The notes under the pieces were generated by a model. That model worked only from the letters and a program-made list of their open reading frames with translations, did no database searches and had not been told where the DNA came from. Shown here one piece after another: positions 35,465 through 46,619 of a stretch of 59,657 nt of DNA (position 1 is its first letter; each line of letters opens with the position of its first letter). The DNA comes from Pezizomycotina sp. ARF18 (taxonomy: Eukaryota > Ascomycota): contig AZLU01000244.1 in the NCBI GenBank assembly GCA_002224055.1, positions 1 to 59,657 of the forward strand, written 5' to 3'. A program made the translations under genes and the position numbers.

Positions 35465-37626
35465 ATGATGGTCAACTCAAACTTCCCCATCACGAATATT
35501 TACCAAACCTACAAGAGGAAAACCGATAGGATCGCCAAGTTTCTCTACGACTCCGCAGATTCTACCGCAGCCTTGCAATGAATAACGGAAAACAGCCTTT
35601 CTCGAATGTGCACCAGGCTAACGCCGGGCATGAGTTTTTCATCCGAATGCTGGAGAGTGTACTCGCGCTGCGGAAGCCAGGATGCGACGCCATGCCCAGG
35701 TCAGAGCAGCCGAAGCCGGGAATATTGGAACAGGCCGCGGGAATCCGAGAGATTCAAACCGGTTCTTGGTCCTCGAAGTCGAAAATTGTACAAAAGTAAC
35801 GGATTCGTCGGATTCCACCGCACTCCTGTCATTAGCGACGCGATGCTTTCACCGGCTATTGGAAGAAAGGCCGAACGCAGCCATCCACGCGACGACGAAA
35901 CCGAGATCCAACTCGCAGCTTACTGTTCTTCGATGATCTCAACGCGATTCGAGATTGCCTTTGTGAAATCTGGTGGAAATACAAAAGCCAATGTGAAGAT
36001 GGCACAGACCTTATGACGGCGTCTCTTGCGACAAATGCGGCATTGGGCATTGTACGAGATATGGTGGAAGATCTAGGCGTGTCTTTCCCTCTATTTCGTG
36101 CTTTGAAGACACCGTGGCGCATGCTGCCTCAGTCACGTCCAGGATAAAGCCCGGTTACAAAAATGGTAGCGAGGTCTCGAGCAACAATAGCAGCGCATTC
36201 TTTCCGCTCTCGTCCTTGGAGGTCCTTCCATTTTTGCTGAAAACAGAATTTCTATTCCTATTACCATACTCAACACTTGAAATTTGCGATTTAACTTCCC
36301 AGCTTGGTATACTCCTAGAAGCGCTCACCGACGCTTATGAATACTTTAATGCCGGTGGGTTCGTCGCACTAAAAAGGATTCACGATCGGGGCTTGAATGC
36401 TTTCCGTGTGGACGAGATCAGTAGAAGAATTACAGAGCGTATAAGATCTGGCAAGGCATCCACCTGTCTGGTGTTCGCTCTTCAGATCTACTCAGATATC
36501 CGCAAAATTATGGCTGAGCAGGTAGGGGACGCACTTGATGAGGTCCAGTGCGTTGCGCGGGTGACCCAAGTCTCCTTCCACCTCACCTTCGCGATCCGGC
36601 GTACGAGGAGACCAGGACACGGGGAGGGTCCACACTGCAGTCCTTCAAATGATTATCGACGCCTTTATCCTAAAGAATGAGACCTGGGAGAAGCACAAGC
36701 ATGATTCATCAAGGCCGCCTTTTAATAGCACAGAACGGAGACTTGGCAACAGAATATTGGTTCAGAAACGGATTCTTTTTTCACAACGAAGCATCGGGTG
36801 CACCCTCGAATGTGTGGCACGAGTCGTTTCATGCTGGCGGTTGCAGCGCGAAGATTTAGACAACAGCTCTGCGAGGACTGGGGCATAGTTCTGAATTGCC
36901 TTCATCTCTACAATATCTGTTACCAGGCGGGGAAGCTACAGGAGCAATGGTTTGATATGGAGAATTAGTCGACATCCACGGGGAGAAGCGAATGTTTTTT
37001 TGGGCTCCGTCCAGTTAACATAGTGAATAGAGGGAGAGTATAATGAGGATAGCCGGCCGATACAACAATAGGCCGAATTTCGACAGCTTCGGCTTGTCAC
37101 CGATAGTAATTGCCTTTGCGGAGCATTACATCGCCGGCTCACCGCTGAAGTGGGATATGAGAAAGATCGAAGCTATCATCAACGGAGCTTTACCCCAAGA
37201 ATCGGCACACTGAGCTACACGAGACGGACCTCGGTGGTCATGCTTCTACGTTCCCTTAGAGATGTCGTAGCACACGATTACTTCAATCTTCGGTTCGATT
37301 TCATGTCCATGCACCGACGCTGCCTGCAACTCTTGAGATCAATAAGGGAAGAGGTCCGCGGAGATTTTCTGAAATTAAGGAGTCTTTTAGGTGGCCCTAC
37401 AAAGGGATTTGAGTGATTGACCAACGACATACAACTCGTCGGAATGGCATTTATGGTAGTGATTCTGACGTCCATCGATCCCAAGAGCTCGAAGCAAGCG
37501 CGCGGCCCCTGGAAGTTGTGTTACGTTGAGATCTACGCAAGAATTCTCGCGAAGACTGCAAAGCTCGTACAAGAGTTCATCGATCGCGAAGGAGAAGTCG
37601 AGATAAAGAAAATGCAGACAATTTGA
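35465..37626 (+). CDS. DUF6604 domain protein, frame-disrupted
   Basis: DUF6604 is an N-terminal domain of large fungal proteins with no established function. The ATG at 35465 opens MMVNSNFPITNIYQTYKRKT followed by DRIAKFLYDSA, the typical 'YxxYKxxT...WL' opening. The domain continues in other frames: FIRMLESVLALRKPG (35640-35685), NRFLVLEVENCTKV (about 35760-35800), QLAAYCFFDDLNAIRDCLCE then WWKYKSQCEDGTDLMTASLA and TNAALGIVRDMVEDL (35905-36075). After this comes a helical region (CLVFALQIYSDIRKIMAEQV, 36470-36525; AFILKNETWEKHKH, near 36660) and a C-terminal frame ending VQEFIDREGEVEIKKMQTI at 37626. At least five frame changes occur over about 720 codons. No ankyrin or other C-terminal module is evident, so the protein is shorter than many relatives, or the 3' end is not resolved. 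Confidence 0.7.
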
Positions 37627-40058
37627 TAATACGGATAAATTGCGCTTCTCTAACATAATCCTCATCTAGTGTTTTACAATTCTATTCTTTTAGGGTACCC
37701 AAGTATTATTCTAATAATAACGGTGTAGTGAGTAAATTTAAGATGATTAAGTCAGCGTAAACACGCAGGCGTATATAGCAATCTAACGATATCGCAAATA
37801 GATATATTGATACATATTAATCACCTTCGATGAGTACCTAGACATTCCAGTGCGCATCGAAGGTCAGTGATACCGCGACTAGCCTGGAGATTCAACCCGA
37901 CCAGCGGCGCTTTTAGGAGCGCGTTGTTGCCCCCTGTTCGCTGAATAACTAACGGGGGTGCCGCACTAATATATAGACACGTGCGTAAGTGAATGAAGCA
38001 TTTCGGAAGCTATGCCCATAGCCTGCCACTCAGGACAAAGCTGCTTCTGCTTTAGCATGTACTACGGTTTAGGCCTTGCACCGCTGATGTCTGCGATGCA
38101 CCAAAATTCTTGAACTTCCATGTCAATGCTAGCCCGAAATTGAACTGACGAACTTCATGGCGCTCCCGGCTAACGCGTGCTATTGTGACCCGCTCTTAGG
38201 TATCCGAAGGGCTTATATAATGAAGTTACAGGTCCGGCTTTCAGCTCATCGCAGTTTCTTCTTCTCTTGACTGAGTTGTAAAGGCGATTGTTACAAGGGC
38301 CTATTAAGTTAGACGATGCTTGGGAAGACGAGCCGCTGGAATGACCAACTTGAAGTCTACCGTTTCCGTCACTTTCCACATTCGTTTTTCATCACCAAAG
38401 AGCCTCCAAGCAGGAAAACATCCATGCCCATGGTCGCGATCTCGGATTGAATTCCGCGGGCGGCTTCAAGTTGCAGGAATCCCAGGAACGACGTTATGGG
38501 CGAGCTGAAACAGGAAGTCGGCTATCCTCAAAGATCCGTCTAGCCTTGCAGAAATTGATCCACGGTTCACTTTTACCAGGATTAAATTACACCCTCAGGG
38601 GTACGTACGAACAGGCAAATTCACGCGGGATGGCGAGAACTTACTAATGCCCCATGCTTGCTGTACCGACTTTAATCATATTAAACGTTTGCCAAATACT
38701 AATTCTGCGCTGATGTTTATATGATGAAATTTTTTTTTTTTTTTGCAAAAACGCTCATACTGTTGCAAACAATCTTGGCCCTTACATAAGAGAGTCTAGA
38801 ATCCTCGAATTACCAGCATGCTTGATGCGCAGTAAAAATCTTGTGTAGCAAGGAATTTGGAGTTTATGCAAAGTGTGATTTCGACAGCGCGGCTGGAGTC
38901 GCTTGAATGAAAAGGAAACAAGCAGCTATCGGACCATCTAATATGGGTTTTTGCTCAGAGAGGACGCAAATGATTCTTCAGGTCCGATTAAATGAATGCA
39001 TTAGAAGACGTGCTGATAGCGTCCCCTGTTTCGACTTGACCTCTTAACATCAGCCTTGAAAGTGTTCTTTTTCTCCATATTTTTTCCGTTTCAGTGACCC
39101 CAGATGAGCCCTATTAGGAACGAGGTATCCAGGGATCCAGGGCCGGTCCCGCTATTGAGCAACTTTTCTTGGCGGATACTTTTTATTTTTATTATTAGGT
39201 TCCGCGGTGAACGTAGGTGCATACATACATCAATATAAGATTACGGATCTCAATTGCGCATTCTTGACAGAAGATTCTTCTTTTGCTTCTATGATCTGCA
39301 GGCCTCAAGGAGTAAGCAGGCAGATGGATTGTTCTAGTAGGCGAGAAACTTCGACGAGCAGCAGGTAGGTCCGGACACTCACGTCCTGGAGGCTTATTAT
39401 AAGGGCATGGGATAGATATTCACAAAAAGATTTTGCTTCAGATCCTGATCAGATCACTGCCTGCCCTGCTTGTGTAATCCTAGAAAACACTCCTGCATTG
39501 ATTTCCGCCATGCGGAGGCGATGAGAAATTGCAGCCGAGGAACACTCTTGCCCCCGCCAGCTATCAGCCGAGACTTTTACTAGCATTGTCGCCTACCTTG
39601 AGCCTGAACCTGGCGCTTTCCGATGATGTTGAGATTGGCTCATTTCTTAGCCCCGCGGTCTGGATCCCACGATAGCCTCTCGGCAATGAGAGATCCTGGA
39701 ACTTGAATGCTTCGTCCGCTTGTGCCATTTTCTCACGCTATTTGCCTTGTGCTCTTCCCTGGTCGGTATCCGACTATCCGTTCCAACTTTGGGATGACGA
39801 GCCTGCCTATTACATACTGTTTCTTCCTTCACGGCTCAAGGATTTTGAAGTCCACCGGCCGTGATCCAAAGTCTATAAGAAGGCCTCGTTTGTCCCTCGA
39901 TTGAGGACCAAATTAAAGCATCAGTATTCAAACATTCGCTCAATCATCCAAGACTTTCTCTCGTTTCTCAGTAACATCTATAGATATTAATCCATAATCA
40001 AAACCAAAAAGCATCTCTTTTTTTAGAAACACACAAATCCACTTAATACCATATTCAA
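37627..40058. other. Intergenic, one weak coding candidate
   Basis: Mostly uninformative. Around 38300-38645, plus-strand frames have some protein-like text (DDAWEDEPLE, then RYGRAETGSRLSSKIRLALQ) but no motif and many shifts. A 14-base T tract is at 38730. The last 150 bases before 40059 are pyrimidine- and CAA-rich, like a highly expressed fungal promoter and leader. Confidence 0.35.
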
Positions 40059-40669
40059 ATGCAGTTCACTCTCCTCTCCGTCGCCGCCCTCGCTGCCACC
40101 GTCATCGCCGCCACCGTCCCGGCATCCAGCTCTGACTCCAGCCTCCAGGGTCCCTTCTACGTCACGTCGACGTTGCTCCTTCCCCAGACAATACGCAGCC
40201 CATCGATAAGCAGCAAATGGCCTTCGGTCCCTCCACCTTGAACCCCAAGACCGACAACCCCAAGCAGCTCCTCCTTCCGCTCCCGACTTCATCTACAACA
40301 AGCCCTCCCGGCTTTCTACTTCAGTAAGTCGGGCTCTCTCGTCTACAAGGACAAGAGCGGTACCTACTACGCCGTCGCCGCCTCCGACGGTACCATGTTC
40401 TTCGGTACCGACGCGCAGCTGGGCAGCAGATTACCAAGGATACGGGCTACAAGTACGACTCGAAGACGGGTGCGCTGACGCACGGAAGCCAGAGCTTCTA
40501 CGCGTGCCATTATACCGTTAGTGACTCCGCGCCGAAGGATAAGCCGGATAACACCAGGCTCGTCAGGCATTCCGGATGGCCGTACATCGCCGTCGCGAGC
40601 AAGAAGCCCGCGCCGTACGGTACCGGGTGCTACAAGGCTACCATGAGCTTGACTACCAAGAGGCTTTAA
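40059..40669 (+). CDS. Small secreted cell-wall-type protein (PhiA-like), frame-disrupted
   Basis: The ATG at 40059 starts a textbook signal peptide, MQFTLLSVAALAATVIAATV. The mature protein continues across three frame changes as DNTQPIDKQQMAFGPSTLNP, AFYFSKSGSLVYKDKSGTYY, AVAASDGTMFFGTDAQLG, TGYKYDSKTGALTHGSQSFY then AC, WPYIAVASKKPAPYGTGCYK and a TAA at 40669, about 203 residues. The order (beta-strand-rich, 'LTHGSQSFYAC', then a late GC) resembles the phialide wall protein PhiA family of small secreted antigens. Third-position C/G bias is strong, suggesting high expression. No intron is needed. The family link is by general resemblance; the secreted status is well supported. Confidence 0.65.
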
Positions 40670-41228
40670 GCGGATATAGCCGTTGATATGAAGTCATGTA
40701 AGGTAGATGAAAAAACGAACGGATTTAGAGATTGATGTATGATTTACTGTTTATGCACTTTTATGGGATATATTGAAATCGGGACATTTTTTTCGTTATA
40801 GAAATCATGTACTAGTACTAGCGCCGTAGTCATTCCTTTCTTTTCATGATATTGCTTTTTAGTCGCTCTCTTAAAAAAAAAAAAATAAGAGATAATGCTG
40901 TTTTATGAAACATTTCAGGGCCCCCTTCTGATAAACATTTCAAGGTGCGCGATAAACATTTTTTCACGATTGTGAGGTTTGCAGGAAACAACGTCGTATG
41001 TATGCCAAGTGTAGATCCGCTGCAACCCTATGCCAACCCGTAGATCTGGAAGAACAACGAATAATTTTTCGGAATTTTATCGAAGGGTTTAAATAGAGAA
41101 AATTGAAACGAAACAGGCTCGCTTATCCCCATGGATGATCGCTCGCAGGGCCGGAGGTCGTATATCAGGCGTATTCGTCAAATGGTCGACACTTGAAAGT
41201 AAGTAAGTTCATCAGCCACAGCATGGCA
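40670..41228. other. Convergent 3' intergenic region
   Basis: Lies between the ends of a plus-strand and a minus-strand gene. A 13-base A tract occurs at 40873. No gene seen. Confidence 0.4.
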
Positions 41229-42182
41229 TTAGTCGTCCTCCGTCAAATTAACAGCTCCCATCTCCTTAGTGATCTTCTGCCGCTTGATGCCCGAACTGTC
41301 TCCTTCTTGCTTGATCTCACGTTCCTCGTCACTGGCGTCGAGAACTGGCGCTTTTGGGACCTAAGTTCCTATTTCCAAGTTAGCTCAGCAGATTAAATTC
41401 CAAAATTCGTGTCTAAGTATAGTAAATTTACTTCAACCTCCTGCGCTAGTTCTTCCTGGGTTAGATCGGCCGTCTTTATGAGACCGCGTTACTTTAGCCG
41501 CTCTGATAGACAAATTAGCGGGTGAAATATGTTATAATTTGAGATATATCGTCGAAGATATATATCGAAGTGGAAGCTCACCACGTGAAAGGTATTTGAA
41601 GGCGTAGGTTGCTAAAGCGGCCCTCCTGTGCGCGACCGGGTCGAGTTGAAAGATTTCGTACTGGCCTGTAAGAATACGATTCTGTGGGTGAGGTCCTTTC
41701 CCTTGACTAATTTCTCGTGCACGCCTTCACCCGCAGCATCCTTTGGCCTCCCGGCGTCGCCTTTGGATGGTTTCTGGGAAGGGCATCGACTAGAAGAACT
41801 CCTTTATCGCTACTAGTTGCTAGTGAACTTCAATTTGGATAGATTAGAAGGGAATCTCACCGGTTTCAAAGTTTGAAAGCACGATTTTACTGTAGGTGTT
41901 CACCATAGTTTCTCCTTCGTACAATTTAGTTGCGCATGCTTCCTCTATTTTCGTGGCCCGTCGTTTACGATCCTTTCGATGACCTTAATACCGTCTACCC
42001 ATCCACCACCCCGAAGTCAAAGTCCGGCGGCGCTTCCCCATGTCGAGCTTGATCTCCAAAACTTTTCCTTCTTGGGACTCGATACATCACTTTTTGTAGT
42101 TTCCCAGTATGGCCTCCTCGATATGCTCCTCGAGTTCTTCGCCGTCGACCAGGATGTTGCAGCTGATACCGTTCGCGTACAT
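41229..42182 (-). CDS. DUF7918-type protein, frame-disrupted
   Basis: The likely start is the ATG at 42182 (MYANGISCNILVDGEELEEH), followed by EEAILGNYKK, an in-frame stop, and CIESQEGKVLEIKLDMGKRR in the same frame. This 'V(D)G..L.E....IE...G..F/L.I' opening is characteristic of DUF7918 proteins. Later pieces are SKIVLSNFETGEI (about 41860), the family-like GEGVHEKLVKGKDLTHRIVF (41740-41680), and a charged tail, PKAPVLDASDEEREIKQEGD then KRQKITKEMGAVNLTEDD, ending at 41229. Frame changes and the in-frame TGA mirror the rest of the window. The protein would be about 300 residues, probably nuclear or cytosolic. The function of the family is unknown. Confidence 0.55.
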
Positions 42183-42389
42183 TTCGATATCGCCGATATT
42201 CGCTGAGCCGTCCAAGAAAGAAAGGCGCCGGAGGATATTGATAATGAAATAACGGGAGGAACCCAAGCTGTTTCCCTGGCGGAGACGCGGGAGATTGAAG
42301 TACGGCGTTGAAGATTGAATTGTTTGCGATCGGGTTCAAAATTGAAATTGTTGAGTAAAACATCGTAGGGCAGCAGCGGTCTCGAAAAG

Positions 42390-42520
42390 AATAAAATAAA
42401 TAAAAATAATATTTATTTATTCTTATTTTACTTATTTATTCTTATTTATTTATTTATTCTTATTTTACTTATTTATTCTTATTTATTTATTCTATTTATT
42501 ATTTATTTATTCTATTTATT

Positions 42521-42592
<72 letters not shown>

Positions 42593-42632
42593 TTATTTAT
42601 TTATTTATTATTATTTATTCATTTATTCATTT
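42390..42632. repeat. TTTA/ATTT tetranucleotide microsatellite, about 240 bp
   Basis: A long array of TTTA units with interspersed TTCTTA and TTA variants; the central part (about 42527-42593) is nearly perfect. It lies upstream of the DUF7918-type gene at 42182 and is likely length-variable between strains. Confidence 0.9.
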
Positions 42633-42654
42633 AAAGAGTCGGCCTCCACCCCAT

Positions 42655-43180
42655 GTGTTTTTTTTTTTTTTTTTTGCTCTTAACACAGAATCTCTTGATC
42701 ACCAAACAAAATCCTCCTCTTTCACCTAACCACTCTCACCTGTCCTCCTCTTGATCACCCAAGCTCTACCCTCTTTCATCAACTTCGTCACCATCCCATC
42801 ATATTATCATCTCACCATCATTGCCACTCTCCTACTGAAACACGGTCGTCTCCTCGATATGCATGTTATTCGCGGGGTTTGAGCCGAGGGTTTTCTTGGA
42901 GTTGAAAAGATGAGTAAAAATAACAGGTAAGCACGAGACCATATATCTCTTCCCTCCCCCGGGGCTTGGCTACGCCTCGGCGGTGACTCCTGTCGAGCTT
43001 CCAGTGACGTGGAGGCGTCGGAATAGCTAACAATCTAGTGGACCCTTCAAGCCCATTCAATCAGCTTCACCTGGTCCCATCCGTCCCTTCCCCATCAACG
43101 GTACCGGAGAAATAAGGATCTCCAGCCTCATACAAAGACCTCTCGAGGAGGAGGAAGAGCAGCTTTCCAAAGTTACCGCG
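42655..43180. other. Pyrimidine-rich leader/promoter region
   Basis: A T tract (42657-42675) followed by a CT- and CA-rich stretch with many TCACC words (42700-42840), typical of fungal promoters. A few protein-like codons before 43181 could be an upstream exon of the gene that follows. Confidence 0.35.
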
Positions 43181-44573
43181 ATGCAGGACGAAAACACAGA
43201 CCCGTTGGCCGATAAAGCACTCAAATCAACAGCCGAATCATCTCTCAACGCAGAAAAATATCCAAAACAAACGAACGTGCCGGGAAAGAGCACCAAGCTC
43301 TCCGGAAAGGAGGTTCCTGCTAAGATCAAACCTAAAACCACTGGAAATAGGATGCCGACCGTTGCCGAGAAGGTACCAGTCGAAAGCCTCAGGGCAAGCT
43401 CGGCACCCCGTTCAAGATGAGCCCGAGGGTGTCGACCCCTAAGCCGTCTCCGGCTACTAGGGTTGCTAGTCCAAGAAGGCTCCTACGAGTCCGACGAAAC
43501 TGACCCTTCACAAGCCTCCTCGAGCCCGACGAAGCTAGCCTTTTCGAAGCCAGCTACGACTCCCAAAAATCCCCGTCTATCCCGTATCCCACCTATAGTC
43601 ACCACTGGCCTGGAAATCAAAAGGGAGCCTGGGACCGAGTCTCCGCCACCTGCACCTGCTACGCCCATTGCAAAGGGTAGGAAGTTCCACAGCTGCTCCC
43701 ACGACCATAGCCCTCCAAGAAAGGATACACGCCGAAGATGAGGGACCCGCGCCCGCCAACGGTTGACTGGAAGACATAAAGCTTTCTCCCAAGAAGCACG
43801 AGCAAGACTGGACCGTCGACATGAAGAACCTCCACGATCAGGAAGTAAGCGAGGAGATCGTTATCCAGGAAGAGGTTCAACTTGAAGACCTGCACTCCTT
43901 CAGTCCGGCGATGAGGAGCCAAGTACCACAGTCCCTCCTTTCCCGATCAGCGAGGTGGATATGATTGAGCTCAAACACACGCTACACAAAATCGCCAATC
44001 GGTGATATCTTCTGCATCACTTTGGGTGACATGGTCCACCTGCCCGACCTTGCCGACATGCCGATAATCTGCCAGCACATCCTGGACGAGTTCGACTTTA
44101 CCGATCCGAACAACTTATATTCTTCCAGGAAAACGGCTAGTTCTCTCTTGTGCAAAGTTGTCACCAAGTATCTGGCATCGGCTTCGGCGGAAGATCTACA
44201 GGAAATAAGCGGAGTAAAGAAGTTGAGTGTCGTCAATAGGATAACGACGATCCACACCAGTTTGTTGAATATTTTCAAGGTATACTCCTATCAATGCTCT
44301 TAGACTACAAGCGTGAAAGTTACCCGGATTGCTCATGTCGAACCTCTTTTACCAGATGAAATCGAGATCCAGCGTGCCAATATCGCCGAGCTCCAGCACA
44401 GGCTGAAGGGAGCGAGGACGAGAGGAACCGTTACCGACGTGACCTTCAATGCGCTAATCAGCAACTCCAGAAGCTCATCAGCCTCCACGCGACCGCTTAT
44501 TCTCTACACCTGGACAGGGTCAGCACCTCTGCCGTCGTCAAGACGGCGGCTAGTGATGAGAACCCGGACTAGG
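43181..44573 (+). CDS. Basic SP(T)K-motif protein with C-terminal coiled-coil-like region, frame-disrupted
   Basis: From the ATG at 43181 (MQDENTDPLADKALKSTAES) the text is Lys/Pro/Ser/Thr-rich with repeated proline-directed motifs: GTPFKMSPRVSTPKPSP, SKKAPTSPTKLTLHK, SSSPTKLAFSKPATTPKNPR, then IKREPGTESPPPAPATPIAK. A middle acidic part (NLHDQEVSEEIVIQEEVQLE) leads to a helical domain at 43980-44280 (LADMPIICQHILDEFDF, SSLLCKVVTKYLASASAEDL, QEISGVKKLSVVNRITTIHT). A predicted coiled coil (EIEIQRANIAELQHRLKGA, then QQLQKLISLHATAYSLHLDR) precedes a stop at 44573. At least five frame changes. Repeated S/T-P-x-K suggests CDK phosphorylation and DNA- or microtubule-binding (inference). I do not recognise the gene. 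Confidence 0.5.
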
Positions 44574-45473
44574 TGGTTATTTGGCATATATAATTTTCTT
44601 TTTTCTTTTTTTCAACCTTCATTTCGCTCCGTTCGGGCAGCAACTCTATGATATTACGGGAGAAGGCCCTTTGGTTTCTTCTATCAGCGCACCGATATTC
44701 GTCACCTATCGTTAGATCATTATGAGATTTTGGGTTCTCTTTGGTTTCTATTATTCTTTTACGTATGATCACACTTCAAGTTCACGAAAAATATTATTCA
44801 TCCGCCCTTTTCCTTCGTTATGTTTTTAGCCGCGGGTGTTATACAACATACTTAAGGCAAAAAGGATCCAATTACGAGCTGAAAGGCGGTTAGTTATTTC
44901 AATTGTTCTTATTATATTATCACCACTAATAAAACACAAGTTTTCTTCCTTCAATTCCTCTATTTTCATTCCGTGTTCCTTTTCACATCTCTTCCTTCCT
45001 CTCGGCGTCTCGATATTTAGCTATTCTCCGACAACATCCGATCTAGCTTCACGTCTAAAGTCCAATTCAATTCCGCTTCTTGGAAACACGGAGTAGCTTT
45101 TTCTGGAACAAAAATTTTTCGCTGGGATATGATCATTTTCGAAACATACTAAGTAGTGTATGTACCGCAAAATCTGCACCGCAAACTGCTGCGGGAGCCC
45201 TGATTCCAAAAAAACAAAACAAAAAGGATCGCAATGAGGTGCACGTGTTGCTCTATATCTCCCGCGATATGCCGGAATCGCCAGCGCCCCCTCCATTCTT
45301 CACAGTATTGCCCCTCTATATTGTTTTTCCCCCTCTCTTGAAACCGATTTCCAAACATTTCAAACACAAACGAGGCTGTGAAGATACTCGTACATTTTTT
45401 TCTTTTTCTGCAAACAAAAAATCACCAAGAGCACCCTGCATCATGCGGTATGTAACTTTGTAGGGGGCGGAGG
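44574..45473. other. Intergenic, no supported gene
   Basis: AT-balanced sequence with T-rich and CTT-rich patches. Open frames on both strands (for example 45080-45463) have no motif and overlap each other, so none is supported. Confidence 0.35.
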
Positions 45474-45728
45474 ATGCCGGAATCAGATGCAAGCAGCTTA
45501 GGTAAACTCAAGCGAGAAGGGTATAACGCATACCGCACGCGTAAATCTCGTACTGACTCTGTTAACCACCCAGTTTTTCTCCTAAGCGAGATTAAACAAA
45601 TATTATTGCTATTAACGGCGCGCGCGAATTCGGACGAAGGGATTGGACGGCTCGTGCGTGGATGTGTTGATGTCTTATCAAACTTTGACGCCCGAGAGGA
45701 GAAGATGGAGAAGAGAATAAATAAATGA
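45474..45728 (+). CDS. Small hypothetical protein (84 aa)
   Basis: An intact ATG-to-stop frame beginning MPESDASSLGKLKREGYNAY, basic at the N-terminus, with a probable amphipathic helix (FLLSEIKQILLLLTARANSD) and a charged end (FDAREEKMEKRINK). The composition is protein-like and there is no frame change, but no domain is known. An upstream exon is possible because conserved-looking text also precedes the ATG. Confidence 0.4.
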   Translation: MPESDASSLGKLKREGYNAYRTRKSRTDSVNHPVFLLSEIKQILLLLTARANSDEGIGRLVRGCVDVLSNFDAREEKMEKRINK

Positions 45729-46046
45729 TGATGGGTTCTCCTCTTTTGCCTGAACTGCCTTAAGAGTCGAATGATTTCCTTAGCTTTGTGTTTTCTGTTG
45801 TTGACCGTGGAAGTTTTCTTTCTTCCTTGTCTTCTCTCGTTGGTTTTTCGTTAAAGAATTCTTCAAGGTTCTGTCATTCGTTCATTACACTACGTTCCTT
45901 TTCTTCATATTGTATTATTGCATCGCTGAAGATTTTCAAGATCACACCATTCATTTAATAATAAGATCCCATCTCATCTCTCATATCCATTCTTTTCAAG
46001 CTCTTCACGGCACCTTACCTTCCTTTAAACCAAAAACAACATCAAG

Positions 46047-46619
46047 ATGCCTCTCGCAGTAATCCCAAACGCAAAAGCTCCCTCCTGCACCTCCGCCAGC
46101 ACCGCGCCTCCCATCACACGACGACATTCCACCGGTCCCACAATCTCCCTCGAGGACATCGCCCTCGACATACCCCCGTCCCACCTCTAAGGCTCAAAAT
46201 CCCAAAAGTCCAAGTCCCCGCCCCCTCCATCGCCCCAAACTCCGTCATCGACTGCGACTCCGACTCTGACTTCGATTCGTCTTCCCCTTTTAAATCGCCA
46301 ACATGGTGCGAAAACCACATTCTACGATCGCGGAAATTTTCGGTGCGATTTAGTACATTCGCTGGGCGACGAGAGTGTTACAGATAGGATTAATCGGCGG
46401 CAGTATCACAGCGAATTATTGCTGGCGCGGGACACGATATATTCCCCCAGCGAAGAGGAAGTGGAGAAAGAGAGGATGGAAAGGATGAAGCTGACGATCG
46501 GAGAGAGGAGGTGCGGACCGAAGTGGAAGATTGAGGTTGTTAAGGTTGTTAGTAATTATACCGTTACGAGGAGGAACAGGGACGATGCGACGATATACTG
46601 TAGGAAGACGAGGTGCTGA
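46047..46619 (+). CDS. Hypothetical protein, frame-disrupted
   Basis: The ATG at 46047 is preceded by a typical fungal leader (AAACCAAAAACAACATCAAG). It starts MPLAVIPNAKAPSCTSASTA and continues with TRRHSTGPTISLEDIALDIP, then in a second frame VQVPAPSIAPNSVIDCDSDS, DFDSSSPFKSPTWCENHILR and SRKFSVRFSTF. A third frame gives LGDESVTDRINRRQYHSELL, SPSEEEVEKERMERMKLTIG and WKIEVVKVVSNYTVTRRNRD, with a stop at 46619. The result is about 190 residues: a proline/serine-rich N-terminal half and a charged helical C-terminal half. No family recognised. Good codon bias and a strong leader make a real gene likely. Confidence 0.5.

Noticed and set aside
40059-42182. A wall-protein/DUF7918 operon-like pair
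   Set aside because: The genes converge tail to tail and eukaryotic neighbours need not be co-regulated; nothing in the sequence links them.
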